Assembly (NCBI GenBank): GCA_029259655.1
Contig: JAJDET010000366.1
Span: 1-64,000, forward strand
Source of the DNA: Planctomycetota bacterium
Lineage (GTDB): Bacteria > Planctomycetota > UBA1135 > GCA-002686595
DNA: 64,000 nt
Reading direction: 5' to 3'
Positions 24,119 through 33,207 of this stretch are shown here, piece after piece. The position numbers were made by a program, and so were the translations under genes. The notes beneath the pieces are model-generated. The model saw only the letters and a program-made list of their open reading frames with translations. It had not been told where the DNA came from and searched no databases. Position 1 is the first letter of the stretch. Every line of letters starts with the position of its first letter.

Positions 24119-25966
24119 CTACTCTCCCAAGTACCCGAGCTCCCGCAACCTCTCCGCCAGCTCCGGACTGACATCCCCCGCCCCCGTCACATCCACCGCA
24201 TCCGGCCAGCACTCGCGACTCCACCACTCCGCGAGCGCGACGAGCTCGTCGTATTCCGGATGCGCCTCGGGGTCCAGGACGAGCTCCCGCTCCCCGGGGT
24301 CCTCGGAGACGTCGTACAGGACCGGCCCCCGCTCGCGCTTGAAGTCGCGGAAGAGCGCGACGTCCCGCGTGCGCACCGCGATGAGACCGTCGTAGGTCGA
24401 GAGGATCGTCCGGTCGGGCACCGCGCGCTCGAGCGCGAGGAGGCTCGTGCCGCGCAGCCCGGAGACCGGCTGCAACCCGAGCACGTCGACGACCGTCGGG
24501 AACAGATCGAGGTTCTGAACGGGAACCTCGGAGCGATGTGGTGCGACGCCGAAGCTCGCGGGAAAGCGTACGACCATCGGAACGCGAGTGACGTCCTGGT
24601 GCACGTTCGGGTGCGCGTGGCCGAAGTTGCCGCGGTCGAAGAACTCGTCTCCGTGGTCGGAGAAGAAGACGATCAGGCTCTCGTCGTAGAGCCCGTGCGC
24701 CTTCAGGTGGTCGAGGATCTCCCCCACGGCGTCGTCGGCGTCCTTGATGTCGCCGTCGTAGAGGTCGAGCAGGAACTGCAGGCGCTCGGGCGTGTCGGCG
24801 CGCTCCGCCTCCCACTTCTCGACCCGGTGGTAGGCGAGCAGCTCCTCGACCAGCCCGGTCGAGACCGGCGGGTTCGCCGGATCGAACTTCCCCCGGACGT
24901 ACTCGCCGTCGCGCAGGTAGGGCCAGTGCGGCTGCTCGATGTGTACGAAGAGGAAGAAGGGCCCGCCGGCGAGCTCGTCGATGGCCGCCTTCGCCCACTC
25001 CGCGATCTCGGCCGGCCGCGCATCCTCGACGAACTGGAGATAGCGGTCGATCCCCTGGTCCATCCGGAAGGAGAAGTCGAGGTTCGGGTTCTGGACGAAG
25101 GCGCGCGTCGCGTAGCCGGCGGCCTTGAGCGACTCTGCGAGCAGCGTGCGCGAGGTCCGCAGGCGCCGGATGTCGACCTCCCACCCCGGCACGCCGGCGA
25201 GCGTCGACATGTAGGACGGCCGCGTCCAGTTGTGGTTGCTGTAGGCGCGCTCGTAGAGCACGGCGTCCTTCGCGAGCGCGTCGACTGCGGGCGTCGTCTC
25301 GCGCTCGTAGCCGTAGCACGAGAGGTGGTCGGCGCGCGTCGAGTCCCAGGTGAGAAAGAGGACGGGGCGCCCGGTGTCGGACGGCCGCGCGGATTCCATG
25401 AGGCCCCAGGCCGCGACGAGGGCGACAGCGGCGACGGCGAGGAGGAACAGGCTCACGCGACGCAGCGCGCTCGCCCGGAAGCGCAGCCCCCCGCGCGCGA
25501 CGACGACTGCGAGGACGAGGCCGGCGAGGAGGATCGCGAGCGCGGGCCACACCGCGTCCGACGCGAGCCCGAGGTGCCGCACGCGCCAGAACAGGTTCGG
25601 GACCGCGAAGCCTTCCCGGACGCGCGCGACCGCCCAGCTCTCGGGCGCCTCGAGCACCGGGACGAGCCACGCCGCCTGGACCGCGCCGAGCAGGACGAGG
25701 ATTCCCGCGACCCGGCGTCCCCCGCTCCTGAACCATGCGGCGACCAGCGCACAGGGAACGCCGAGCGCGAGCGCTAGCGCGAAGCTCCGCGCGACCTCGC
25801 GCCAGACGTAGGACGCCGCGATGTAGCCGTCGTAGCCGTTCGCGTCGCCGATGGCGAGGCCGTTCCGCCACCCGCCGATCGCGGCCGCGGCCAGGAAGGG
25901 CGCGACGAGGGCGATCGCGACGGCGATGTGCCCGGGTGCCTCCCGCTCTCCGTTCCTTCCTTTCAT
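24119..25966 (-). CDS. polytopic membrane sulfatase-like hydrolase
   Basis: 615 residues. Five N-terminal membrane helices (about 13-31, 60-78, 86-104, 139-157, 171-189) precede a sulfatase-fold catalytic domain outside the membrane. Metal-site motifs are TWDSTRADHLSCYGYERETTP (Asp208, Asp213) and FFSDHGDEFFDRG. The nucleophile position reads NHNWTRPSYMS, with Thr248 in place of the Cys/Ser that is converted to formylglycine; this layout (membrane helices plus Thr nucleophile) is that of phosphoglycerol/phosphoethanolamine transferases and LTA synthase. It may modify a surface glycan or lipid rather than cleave sulfate esters. ATG at 25966; a longer open frame upstream lies antisense-like over the mannosidase gene and is not coding. 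It follows the mannosidase after 41 bp. Confidence 0.87.
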   Translation of the reverse strand: MKGRNGEREAPGHIAVAIALVAPFLAAAAIGGWRNGLAIGDANGYDGYIAASYVWREVARSFALALALGVPCALVAAWFRSGGRRVAGILVLLGAVQAAWLVPVLEAPESWAVARVREGFAVPNLFWRVRHLGLASDAVWPALAILLAGLVLAVVVARGGLRFRASALRRVSLFLLAVAAVALVAAWGLMESARPSDTGRPVLFLTWDSTRADHLSCYGYERETTPAVDALAKDAVLYERAYSNHNWTRPSYMSTLAGVPGWEVDIRRLRTSRTLLAESLKAAGYATRAFVQNPNLDFSFRMDQGIDRYLQFVEDARPAEIAEWAKAAIDELAGGPFFLFVHIEQPHWPYLRDGEYVRGKFDPANPPVSTGLVEELLAYHRVEKWEAERADTPERLQFLLDLYDGDIKDADDAVGEILDHLKAHGLYDESLIVFFSDHGDEFFDRGNFGHAHPNVHQDVTRVPMVVRFPASFGVAPHRSEVPVQNLDLFPTVVDVLGLQPVSGLRGTSLLALERAVPDRTILSTYDGLIAVRTRDVALFRDFKRERGPVLYDVSEDPGERELVLDPEAHPEYDELVALAEWWSRECWPDAVDVTGAGDVSPELAERLRELGYLGE

Positions 25967-26007
25967 GGACGCGCCGTCGGGGAAGATAGGGCCGCGGGCG
26001 CCCGACT

Positions 26008-29000
26008 TCACTCCTTCGTGAGCACCAGCTCGCCGAAGAGCGACGAGTCCTTCCCCCCCACCATGCCGCCGGTCCACTGCGTGGCGCCGCGGTAGCCCTC
26101 GCCGTCGTCGTCGTTGGCGATGTAGCTGAAGCCGAGCACGGCGCCGGGTTCGAGGGGCATGCGCGGGAGCAGGGAGCGGGGGATGACGAGCTCGTAGAAC
26201 GTCCGGCCGCCTGCGCGGGAGACGTCCACCTTCGCCTCGTCGAGGCGCCCGGTCCGGCCGGCCTCGCCGCCGTACCAGCACCAGACGAGCGGACCGTCCG
26301 GCGTGTGGGCGGCGCCGAACTCGAGGTCGCGCCCGCCGTAGCCGAAGTCGGCCGACGGCGCGGTGGTGAGCGCGAACTGCACCGAGTCGCCCTCCCAGAT
26401 CGTGCCGTCGGTGTGGGTCTGGCTCAGGGTCTCGTCCTCGACCACGAAGCACAGGGCGAGGCCGCTCGAGCCGTAGCGCACGGCGCACCGCACGCTCCCG
26501 AGCTCGCCCTCGGCGCGCGTGAACTCCGCGTCGTCCCAATCGACGATCAGGCCGTCCACGCGGATGTCCGCGAATGCGCGGCGCGCCGTCTGGACCGGCG
26601 CGACGGTGTAGGCGGCGGCGACGGCGCTTCCGTTCGGACCCGTAGCGCGCAGGCTCCCGCGCGTGCTCGCCTCGTCGGGCTCGACGTCGAAATCGACGGC
26701 GAGCGTGCGCAGACCGTCGGCGGCGTCGAAGCGGCGCGTGGCCTCGCGCACCGCGAAGCCGTCGGGGACTTCGAGCTCGAGCGGCGTGTCCGGTTCGATT
26801 CCCGTGAGGCTCGTCGCCCGAACTTGCACGCGGCTCGTCTCGCCGTGGCGCAGCCGCACGCGGTCGACGTCGAAGGTGAGGATCGACTTCCGGGGATCGC
26901 TCGTGATCGCGATCGTCTCGCCGTAGACGACCGTTCCGCCGAAGAGCACCTCGAGCATGGCCCAGTTGTCGAGTGCGAAGCCGAGCGGCGCGGTGAGCTC
27001 GAGCTCCCCCTGCGCAGGCACGACGACCTCGTGCGTCCAGTCCGGCACGGCGTCCCACATCGACATCGGAAGGAGCCAGCGCGCGGTGGCGGGGATCGGG
27101 CCGTCCGTGAGGTTCCTGACGACGGCGGAGAGCGCGTCGCCCTCGCTCACGATCGCCGTCGCGTTCGCGATCTCGATCACGGGCGCCTCGGAATCGGCAT
27201 CGGGTCCGGAGATCCAGACCGACGCAGTCACCGGACGAACGACACCGTGGCCGTCCGCCGTCAGCGTGAGGAGCGAGCGGCCGGTCGGTGCGCTCGAGAC
27301 CTCGAGGGTCGCCCGGCCGAACGAGGCGGCGGCGACCGCGAGGGTCGGCGGGTCGATCACGACGTCCATCTCCTCGGGCGCGAGCGCCGTCAGGTCGACC
27401 TCGACCTCGCGCGCGCGGTCGTTGTTGACGACGAGGAGCTCGATCGTCACGCGGCCGTCGGCGTGGACGACCTCGCGCGCGTCCGGCACGAGCGCGAGCA
27501 CGCCGTTCGCCGTGACGCCCTCGCCGCGGTTCTCGAGCCAGTAGGCGCTCGGTGCGACGTCGCCCTCGGTCGGATCGAGGCTCGGCGCGTCGGGGTCGCG
27601 CGGCGCGGGCGTGCCCTCGAGCAGGACGGTCTCGTAGGCGTGCGGTTCCATTGCGAAGAGCAGGACGCCGTCCTCGAGCGCGAGCGCCTCGCCCTCCTCC
27701 TCGAGCAGGTTCGAGCGCCACGCGCGCGTCGCGTCGAAGGCGAGGGTCCCGAGCTCGACGCGTGCCTCGGTCGCGCGACCCGTGCCGTTCCACAAGCGCA
27801 ACGCGACTCGCGTGGGCCGCTCGGGCGCGTCGGGCAGGCGCCAACGCGCTTCGGGAAAACCCGCGGGCTTGAGCGCGGCGACGGTCACGCCGGTCGGCGA
27901 GACTTCGAGGAACGAGGCGCTGGGCGGGAGGTCGCCCTCGTGAGCCTCGACGTCGCGCGCGACGAGCGGGTGCTGCACTTCCTGCGCGCGCGCGTTGAGC
28001 CCGAGATCCCGGTAGTCCCCCTCACCGGCGACGAGGCTGTAGCGGAAGACGTGGCTCCCGTGCATCGTCCCGAACGGCGCGCCGTCCGGCAGCCGCCGCG
28101 TCGGCGGATCCATCCACGTCCCCGACGGCCAGCTCGTGCAGCTGCGCAGGAGATTGAGGCCGAAGCGACCATCCTCGGTCGTGTGCACACTGATCGGCCC
28201 GCGGTTCACGAGCGCGAACGTTGGCGCGAATCGAGAGGCGGGATGAAGAGTCCAGGGGTTGTCGCCTTGGAGGATCTCTTCCAGGTAGTAGCCAAGCGAA
28301 CCGGATCCCGGACGGACGACAAGGGTCGGCAAGCTGTCATGGACCCTTCCGACGTTGCCGACCCAATCGATCTCGGAGTGATCGTGGCCAAGAGAGTGGA
28401 GGATCTCTCGTTCGTCTCGGGCGAGCACGACGCGAAAGTCGGGGAGATTGGAATCGTATTCGAGGGTTCCGTAACGGCGCCCGACGTCGTGCGTGATCGT
28501 TGTCGTCGCCCCCAGCCCAACCAGGACTCCGGCAAGACGATTCGCCTGGGACAGCAGCTCTCTTGAAGCGTCGGCATCGATGATGATCTCGGCCACGCTT
28601 CCGTCTACGCCGGGGCCCAAGGAACCGAACCCGGCCCACTGCCAGCACGTTTGGTCGAGCGTCCAAGGGTCCTTCGCTGTGTCCACGTCACGCCCGAATG
28701 GTCGTCCGATCACGGCCGCCGCCGTCTGGAAGATGGGCTTCATCCGACCTCGGCCCTCCAGATCGAACGGGAACTCGACCCGCAACAGCTGATTGCGTCC
28801 CTTCCAGTCGAGGATGTGCGTCTCGAAGTCGACTCGCGCCACTCCGGGTAGAAGCTCGATGACCTGACGCTTTCGGAACTCCGGGTACTCGGCTTCGACA
28901 ACGAGTCGGTGCGGATGGTCTGGATCGGGGGGGAGAAGCCGGGCCGTCACCCCGGTGCCGTCACGCTTCTTGCCGGTCGGCGCCAGATGCCAGGGCCCTT

Positions 29001-31005
29001 CGCCGTGACCGGGCAAGACGGCGTATTCCTCGTGAACTACGAGGTCGTTTGCCGGTCCGAGCAAGAGCCCACGACCGCTCCGCAGTTCGACCAAGCTGCG
29101 GATCGTTCCGCCCTTCTCGAGGTCGAGCTCCACTCGAAAGTGCTCGTTGACGAGGACGACCCCGTCGACCGTCGTGGAACCGTCCTCCACGCTCGCGAGC
29201 GGCGCGAAGCCGAGCGCCGGGACCGGCGCGCCCTGACTGACCTTTCGGCCGTCCGCGGTCTCAGCCCAGCCGCGGCGCGGCCCTGCGGTGGCGTTCCAGA
29301 CGACGCCACGGGCTCCGCGGGTGTCGATCCGGCTCTCGAGGTAAGCCAGCGAGCGCTCGCGCACCTCTTCGGCGAGCTCCAGCGCGTCGCGATAGCCCGC
29401 CATCACGTCCACGTAAACCTGGTCCGACATCGAGCCCGTGATGCCGTCGTGGTGGGCGTTGAAGAGGAGCTGGCGCCAGGCGCGGTCGAGCGCGAGCGAG
29501 GGGTAGTCAGCGCCCTGGACCGCTGCGACCGTGGCCCAGATCTCCGCCTCGCGCAGGGTCGTCTCGCACTCCCGGTTGGCGAGCTTGAGGTCGACGAACG
29601 ACACCGCGCAGCCCGTGTAGATCGGGTTCATGTCGCGCGTGATCACGGTCGGGACGATGCCCTTCGCGTCGATCTCCTCGCGCACGGCACGGAAGAAGTC
29701 CGCGCTCGTGTCGAGCACCGCCCGCGGCGAGACGTACTTCGCGTTCCAGGCCCGCACGACCTCGCCCAGGTTCTCGAGCGGCCGCACGAAGTCCATGTGC
29801 ATCGGGAAGAGCACGTGGTGCGTCAGCGCCGGGCGCTTCAGGTCCTCGAACATCGCCGCGATCAGCGCGTTCGTGATCTCCGGGTCGTCCGAGGCGCGGT
29901 TCGAGCCGTTCGCGAACTTCGCGTAGGCATAGCCGTAGTGCCCCGTCATGTAGTGCGTGAGCACCGACTCGCCGTCGGGCGACATCCACAGGAACTCGCT
30001 CGGGAAGTTGACCTGGTCGCGCGGCGCTCCCCACTGGTGGAAGGGACCGCGGGCGAAGGCGCCGGAGGTGTGACCGCTGCGCGCCATCAGGCTCGGGAAC
30101 GACGGGTCGTGGCCGAAGACGTCGCACTGCCAGAACGTCTCGCCGCTCCCGCCCAGCACCTCGCGCTGGAAGAGCACCCCGTAGGCCGCGTTGCGCGCGA
30201 CGGCCTCGGCCGAGACGAGCGTCGTCGAGAGCTCGTTGTAGGTCCCGCCGACGGCGCCGACGCGTCCCTCGGCCACGTACTCGAGCAGCCGCTCCCCCTG
30301 CTCCGGCCGCGCCTCGAGGAAGGTCTTCAGGTACGGGAGCTGGTGCATCGCGACGCGGTAGTCCGGGTCGTCCTCGCAGCGCGCGAGGTACTGCTCAACG
30401 AGCTCGAGCCCCGGGCCGACGTGCGCGTCCATGAAGCGCCCGGTCTCGGTGTAGTGCGCCTGCGTATTCCACCAGACCGGGTCGTAGTGGAAGCCCGGCA
30501 CGAAGTGCATCACCCAGTCGGTGTCCGGGCGGGAGTAGGCGACCTGGCGCTCGTACCAGACCTCTCCGTCGCGGAGGGCAAGGGTCACCAGGCGCCGCTC
30601 GACGCCAAGGGGAAGCGGAACCGGGATGTCCAGGGTCGCCGCGTCGGCCGACATCCGGTACGTGAAGTCGGGCGAGACGAGGATCGGATAGACCGACACG
30701 AACGGGGCGGTGTCCCCACCGATGTACCCGGACTCCTGCGGGCGGGTATCGAGGACTCTCGCCGGTCTGGGCTCGGCGTCGACCTCCTGCACGACGTCGA
30801 GGCAGACGACCGGCGTTCCCTCGACGGGCCTCGTCAGCCGGAGCCGGAGCACGGCGGACGGACTCTCCGCCGGCCCGAGCACCAGCGACGTCTCCTCGAC
30901 CTCGAACGGGAAGCCCTCGACCTTCGTCGCGGCGTCGCCGCCGTCGTCGAGGTATTCCTCCTGCGGGGTGAACGCGAGCGCGACCAGTAGGACGCAGACC
31001 GACAT
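26008..31005 (-). CDS. large secreted GH38-type alpha-mannosidase with C-terminal CBM9-like domain
   Basis: 1665 residues, well over the usual 850-1050 of GH38 enzymes. A short signal peptide (MSVCVLLVALAFTPQ) is followed by an N-terminal beta domain and the GH38 catalytic region from about residue 165: PGFHYDPVWW (zinc ligands His173, Asp175), WQCDVFGHDP (nucleophile Asp295) and FNAHHDGITGS (zinc ligand His, near 515). Large beta-sandwich domains fill about 600-1470, and the last 180 residues (from about FADIRVDGLIVDWDDAEF) look like a family-9 carbohydrate-binding module. Expected to act on alpha-mannosides of algal or fungal glycans in the periplasm or outside. The ATG at 31005 was preferred to a GTG one codon earlier. 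Codon use in the middle differs sharply from the flanks (see findings). Same strand as the sulfatase-like gene, possibly one polysaccharide-utilisation operon. Confidence 0.9.
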   Translation of the reverse strand: MSVCVLLVALAFTPQEEYLDDGGDAATKVEGFPFEVEETSLVLGPAESPSAVLRLRLTRPVEGTPVVCLDVVQEVDAEPRPARVLDTRPQESGYIGGDTAPFVSVYPILVSPDFTYRMSADAATLDIPVPLPLGVERRLVTLALRDGEVWYERQVAYSRPDTDWVMHFVPGFHYDPVWWNTQAHYTETGRFMDAHVGPGLELVEQYLARCEDDPDYRVAMHQLPYLKTFLEARPEQGERLLEYVAEGRVGAVGGTYNELSTTLVSAEAVARNAAYGVLFQREVLGGSGETFWQCDVFGHDPSFPSLMARSGHTSGAFARGPFHQWGAPRDQVNFPSEFLWMSPDGESVLTHYMTGHYGYAYAKFANGSNRASDDPEITNALIAAMFEDLKRPALTHHVLFPMHMDFVRPLENLGEVVRAWNAKYVSPRAVLDTSADFFRAVREEIDAKGIVPTVITRDMNPIYTGCAVSFVDLKLANRECETTLREAEIWATVAAVQGADYPSLALDRAWRQLLFNAHHDGITGSMSDQVYVDVMAGYRDALELAEEVRERSLAYLESRIDTRGARGVVWNATAGPRRGWAETADGRKVSQGAPVPALGFAPLASVEDGSTTVDGVVLVNEHFRVELDLEKGGTIRSLVELRSGRGLLLGPANDLVVHEEYAVLPGHGEGPWHLAPTGKKRDGTGVTARLLPPDPDHPHRLVVEAEYPEFRKRQVIELLPGVARVDFETHILDWKGRNQLLRVEFPFDLEGRGRMKPIFQTAAAVIGRPFGRDVDTAKDPWTLDQTCWQWAGFGSLGPGVDGSVAEIIIDADASRELLSQANRLAGVLVGLGATTTITHDVGRRYGTLEYDSNLPDFRVVLARDEREILHSLGHDHSEIDWVGNVGRVHDSLPTLVVRPGSGSLGYYLEEILQGDNPWTLHPASRFAPTFALVNRGPISVHTTEDGRFGLNLLRSCTSWPSGTWMDPPTRRLPDGAPFGTMHGSHVFRYSLVAGEGDYRDLGLNARAQEVQHPLVARDVEAHEGDLPPSASFLEVSPTGVTVAALKPAGFPEARWRLPDAPERPTRVALRLWNGTGRATEARVELGTLAFDATRAWRSNLLEEEGEALALEDGVLLFAMEPHAYETVLLEGTPAPRDPDAPSLDPTEGDVAPSAYWLENRGEGVTANGVLALVPDAREVVHADGRVTIELLVVNNDRAREVEVDLTALAPEEMDVVIDPPTLAVAAASFGRATLEVSSAPTGRSLLTLTADGHGVVRPVTASVWISGPDADSEAPVIEIANATAIVSEGDALSAVVRNLTDGPIPATARWLLPMSMWDAVPDWTHEVVVPAQGELELTAPLGFALDNWAMLEVLFGGTVVYGETIAITSDPRKSILTFDVDRVRLRHGETSRVQVRATSLTGIEPDTPLELEVPDGFAVREATRRFDAADGLRTLAVDFDVEPDEASTRGSLRATGPNGSAVAAAYTVAPVQTARRAFADIRVDGLIVDWDDAEFTRAEGELGSVRCAVRYGSSGLALCFVVEDETLSQTHTDGTIWEGDSVQFALTTAPSADFGYGGRDLEFGAAHTPDGPLVWCWYGGEAGRTGRLDEAKVDVSRAGGRTFYELVIPRSLLPRMPLEPGAVLGFSYIANDDDGEGYRGATQWTGGMVGGKDSSLFGELVLTKE

Positions 31006-31020
31006 CACCGCCAGCCTACC

Positions 31021-31060
31021 GAAACAAGAAGACCCCGCGGCCTTGCGGCGCCGCGGGGTC
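31021..31060 (-). terminator. intrinsic terminator of the ferredoxin gene
   Basis: GACCCCGCGGC at 31031-31041 pairs perfectly with GCCGCGGGGTC at 31050-31060 (11-bp stem, 8-nt loop). Read on the minus strand, the stem is followed at once by TTCTTGTTTC (31030-31021). It lies 23 bp past the fdxA stop and 15 bp before the mannosidase start, so it separates the two transcripts. Confidence 0.85.
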
Positions 31061-31083
31061 CTGATCGTTCGCGTGCGGAGGCC

Positions 31084-31422
<339 letters not shown>

Positions 31423-31447
31423 CTTTGAATTCCTTTCGGGCGGGGAT

Positions 31448-31476
31448 TCTATACTCGCCCCCCCCCGGACGATCAA
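31448..31476 (-). promoter_or_regulatory. sigma70-type promoter of fdxA with a poly-C/G spacer
   Basis: On the minus strand TTGATC (31476-31471) and TATAGA (31453-31448) are separated by 17 bp, and the -10 box is 25 bp from the ATG. The spacer contains nine consecutive C (plus strand 31458-31466). Match and spacing are good, but activity is inferred. Confidence 0.6.
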
Positions 31477-31483
31477 CGGCGGC

Positions 31484-32077
31484 TCAAGCCTTCTTGCCGC
31501 GACCGCGCGCCGAGGACTTCTTGGTCCCGCTCGCCGCGACTTTTTTCTTCGCGGGAGCCTTCTTCTTCTCGACCGCCGGGCGCTTCTTCGGCTCGAGGAC
31601 CTTGCTCGGCGCCGCCCCCCCGACCATCGGGGCCCCTGTGATCGCGTTCAGCGTCCGCGCGAGCTCGTCCGCGAGGGCGTGCCGCTCCTTGTCGCTCTTC
31701 GCGGCACCAGCGGCCCGGGCCAGGTCCGCGACCCCGATCGCTCCCACGAGCCGGCCGGACTCGTCGACCACCGGCAGCCGGCGGACGCGGGTCGACGCCA
31801 TCAGCGCGGCCGTGGTCAGGAGGTCCTCGCCGGGCTTCACCGTCTTCGGGTTCCGGCTCATCGTCTCGGACACGGGGATCTCGGTCAGGGGGGACCCGCG
31901 GAAGTGGGCGCCGATGCACACGTCGCGGTCCGTGATCGTCCCCACGAGCTGCTCGCGCGAGTCGACGACCGGGAGCCAGCCGCGGTCGTTCGCCCAGAAG
32001 TGCCCTGCGACATCGTTCAGGTTCTCGTCGACGCGGCACGTGTGCACCGCGGACGCCATCCAGTCTCCAACCTTCAT
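31484..32077 (-). CDS. CBS-domain protein with lysine-rich C-terminal tail
   Basis: 197 residues. Two CBS motifs (about 5-60 and 72-128) form one Bateman module (for example [15 protein letters not shown] and [18 protein letters not shown]), which usually binds adenine nucleotides. From about residue 150 the protein changes to a Lys/Ala/Pro tail ([18 protein letters not shown]) like those of histone-H1-like or AlgP-type proteins, which suggests nucleic acid or polyanion binding. ATG at 32077 with GAGGTAGC upstream. It is upstream of fdxA on the same strand, 61 bp apart, and divergent from the USP gene at 32245. Confidence 0.88.
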   Translation of the reverse strand: MKVGDWMASAVHTCRVDENLNDVAGHFWANDRGWLPVVDSREQLVGTITDRDVCIGAHFRGSPLTEIPVSETMSRNPKTVKPGEDLLTTAALMASTRVRRLPVVDESGRLVGAIGVADLARAAGAAKSDKERHALADELARTLNAITGAPMVGGAAPSKVLEPKKRPAVEKKKAPAKKKVAASGTKKSSARGRGKKA

Positions 32078-32244
32078 CTTGCTACCTCGCTTTGAATTCG
32101 GGCGGAACAGTCTAGCGCCGTGATTCCGGAACGGAAGGCCCCACGGCGGGCAGTGGTGGGCCGAGGCGTCGGCGCCGCTGCGCACATCGCCGTAGAGGCG
32201 AGACTCCCGCCCCCGTCTATCCTCCGGATCGAGGGAGAACTGCC

Positions 32245-33141
32245 GTGATCGAGAGCCGGGACATCGTCGTGGGAGTCGTCGTGGACGACGACGCCCGATC
32301 CGTGAGCGAGACGAGCCGCAAGGCCGCGGCTCAGGCGTGCTGGGTCGCGCAGCGGACCCGGGCTCGGGTCACCCTGCTCCACTCGACCTGGTCCGACGTC
32401 GAGGGGGAGGGAGAACCGCCGTCCGTCGTCGCGACCGAAGCGCTGAAGACCGCGGCGGAGGAGCTCGGGGCGGACGGGGTCCGCGTCGGCACTGCGTTCA
32501 CTCGCGAGCGCCCCTGGCTGGCGCTGGTCCAGCGCGCCCTGCGCAAGGAGAGCGACTTCGTCTTCGTCGGCCGGAGGGAGATGGTGGACCGAGACCGACT
32601 CCTGGGCACGAACACGGAGAAGCTCCTGCGCAAGTGCCCGAGCCCGGTCTGGGCCGTCGCCCCGGGGAGCGATCTACTGTCGCACTCCATCCTCGCCGCG
32701 ACCGACCTGACCGAGGTCGGCGCGCGCGTGACCCGGATGGGCGCGACACTGGCCGCGATGGCGGGAGCGGAGCTCCACATCGTCCACGCCTGGCAGAAGA
32801 CGATGCAGTTCCAGCTGGAATGCGCACGGCTCACCGACGACGCGGTCGAGCGGCACATCGAGGGCTACGAGGCCGAGCTCCGCGAGCGCATTCTCCAGGC
32901 GATGGACGGCGACCAGGCGACGGTCGCGCCGCTCCTCCACGTGGGCTGCACGAGCCCCGATCGCGCGATCCTGGAGGGCGTGTCCGCGCTCCATCCCGAT
33001 CTGGTGGTGATGGGGACGCTCTCCCGCTCGGGTCTCCCCGGAGTCCTGGTCGGAAACACGGCCGAGCGCGTCCTCGACCGGATCCAGTGCTCGCTGCTCG
33101 CGATCAAGCCCCAGGGGTTCGTCAGCCCGGTACGAAGCTGA
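32245..33141 (+). CDS. universal stress protein, tandem UspA domains (UspE-like)
   Basis: 298 residues with two USP domains (about 5-140 and 146-292). The second ends in VVMGTLSRSGLPGVLVGNTAERVL, a G-2x-G-9x-G-N/S/T nucleotide-binding loop; the first has a similar but degenerate version (FVGRREMVDRDRLLGTNTEKLL). Cytoplasmic stress protein, tandem form as in UspE. GTG start at 32245 with GAGGGAG about 9 bases upstream. Divergent from the CBS gene at 32077 across 167 bp. Within the island it matches the tandem USPs of the DosR regulon (e.g. Rv2005c). Confidence 0.9.
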   Translation: MIESRDIVVGVVVDDDARSVSETSRKAAAQACWVAQRTRARVTLLHSTWSDVEGEGEPPSVVATEALKTAAEELGADGVRVGTAFTRERPWLALVQRALRKESDFVFVGRREMVDRDRLLGTNTEKLLRKCPSPVWAVAPGSDLLSHSILAATDLTEVGARVTRMGATLAAMAGAELHIVHAWQKTMQFQLECARLTDDAVERHIEGYEAELRERILQAMDGDQATVAPLLHVGCTSPDRAILEGVSALHPDLVVMGTLSRSGLPGVLVGNTAERVLDRIQCSLLAIKPQGFVSPVRS

Positions 33142-33207
33142 ACGTACGACGGTCGCACCCTCCCCTCTGCGACCTCGGTCGGATGTGCGCCAGAGGCGAT
33201 CGCGCCG

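Noticed and set aside
25967-27844. N-terminal extension of the second sulfatase-like frame up to 27844
   Set aside because: It is low-complexity Arg/Gly/Asp sequence antisense-like over the mannosidase gene; the signal-like N-terminus and first helix start at 25966.
24042-28566. Many long antisense or frame-shifted open frames, e.g. minus 24042-25871 and plus 26305-28566
   Set aside because: They lie over clear genes, are Arg/Pro/Ala-rich with no domain or signal, and arise because stop codons are rare in the off-frames of such GC-rich DNA.
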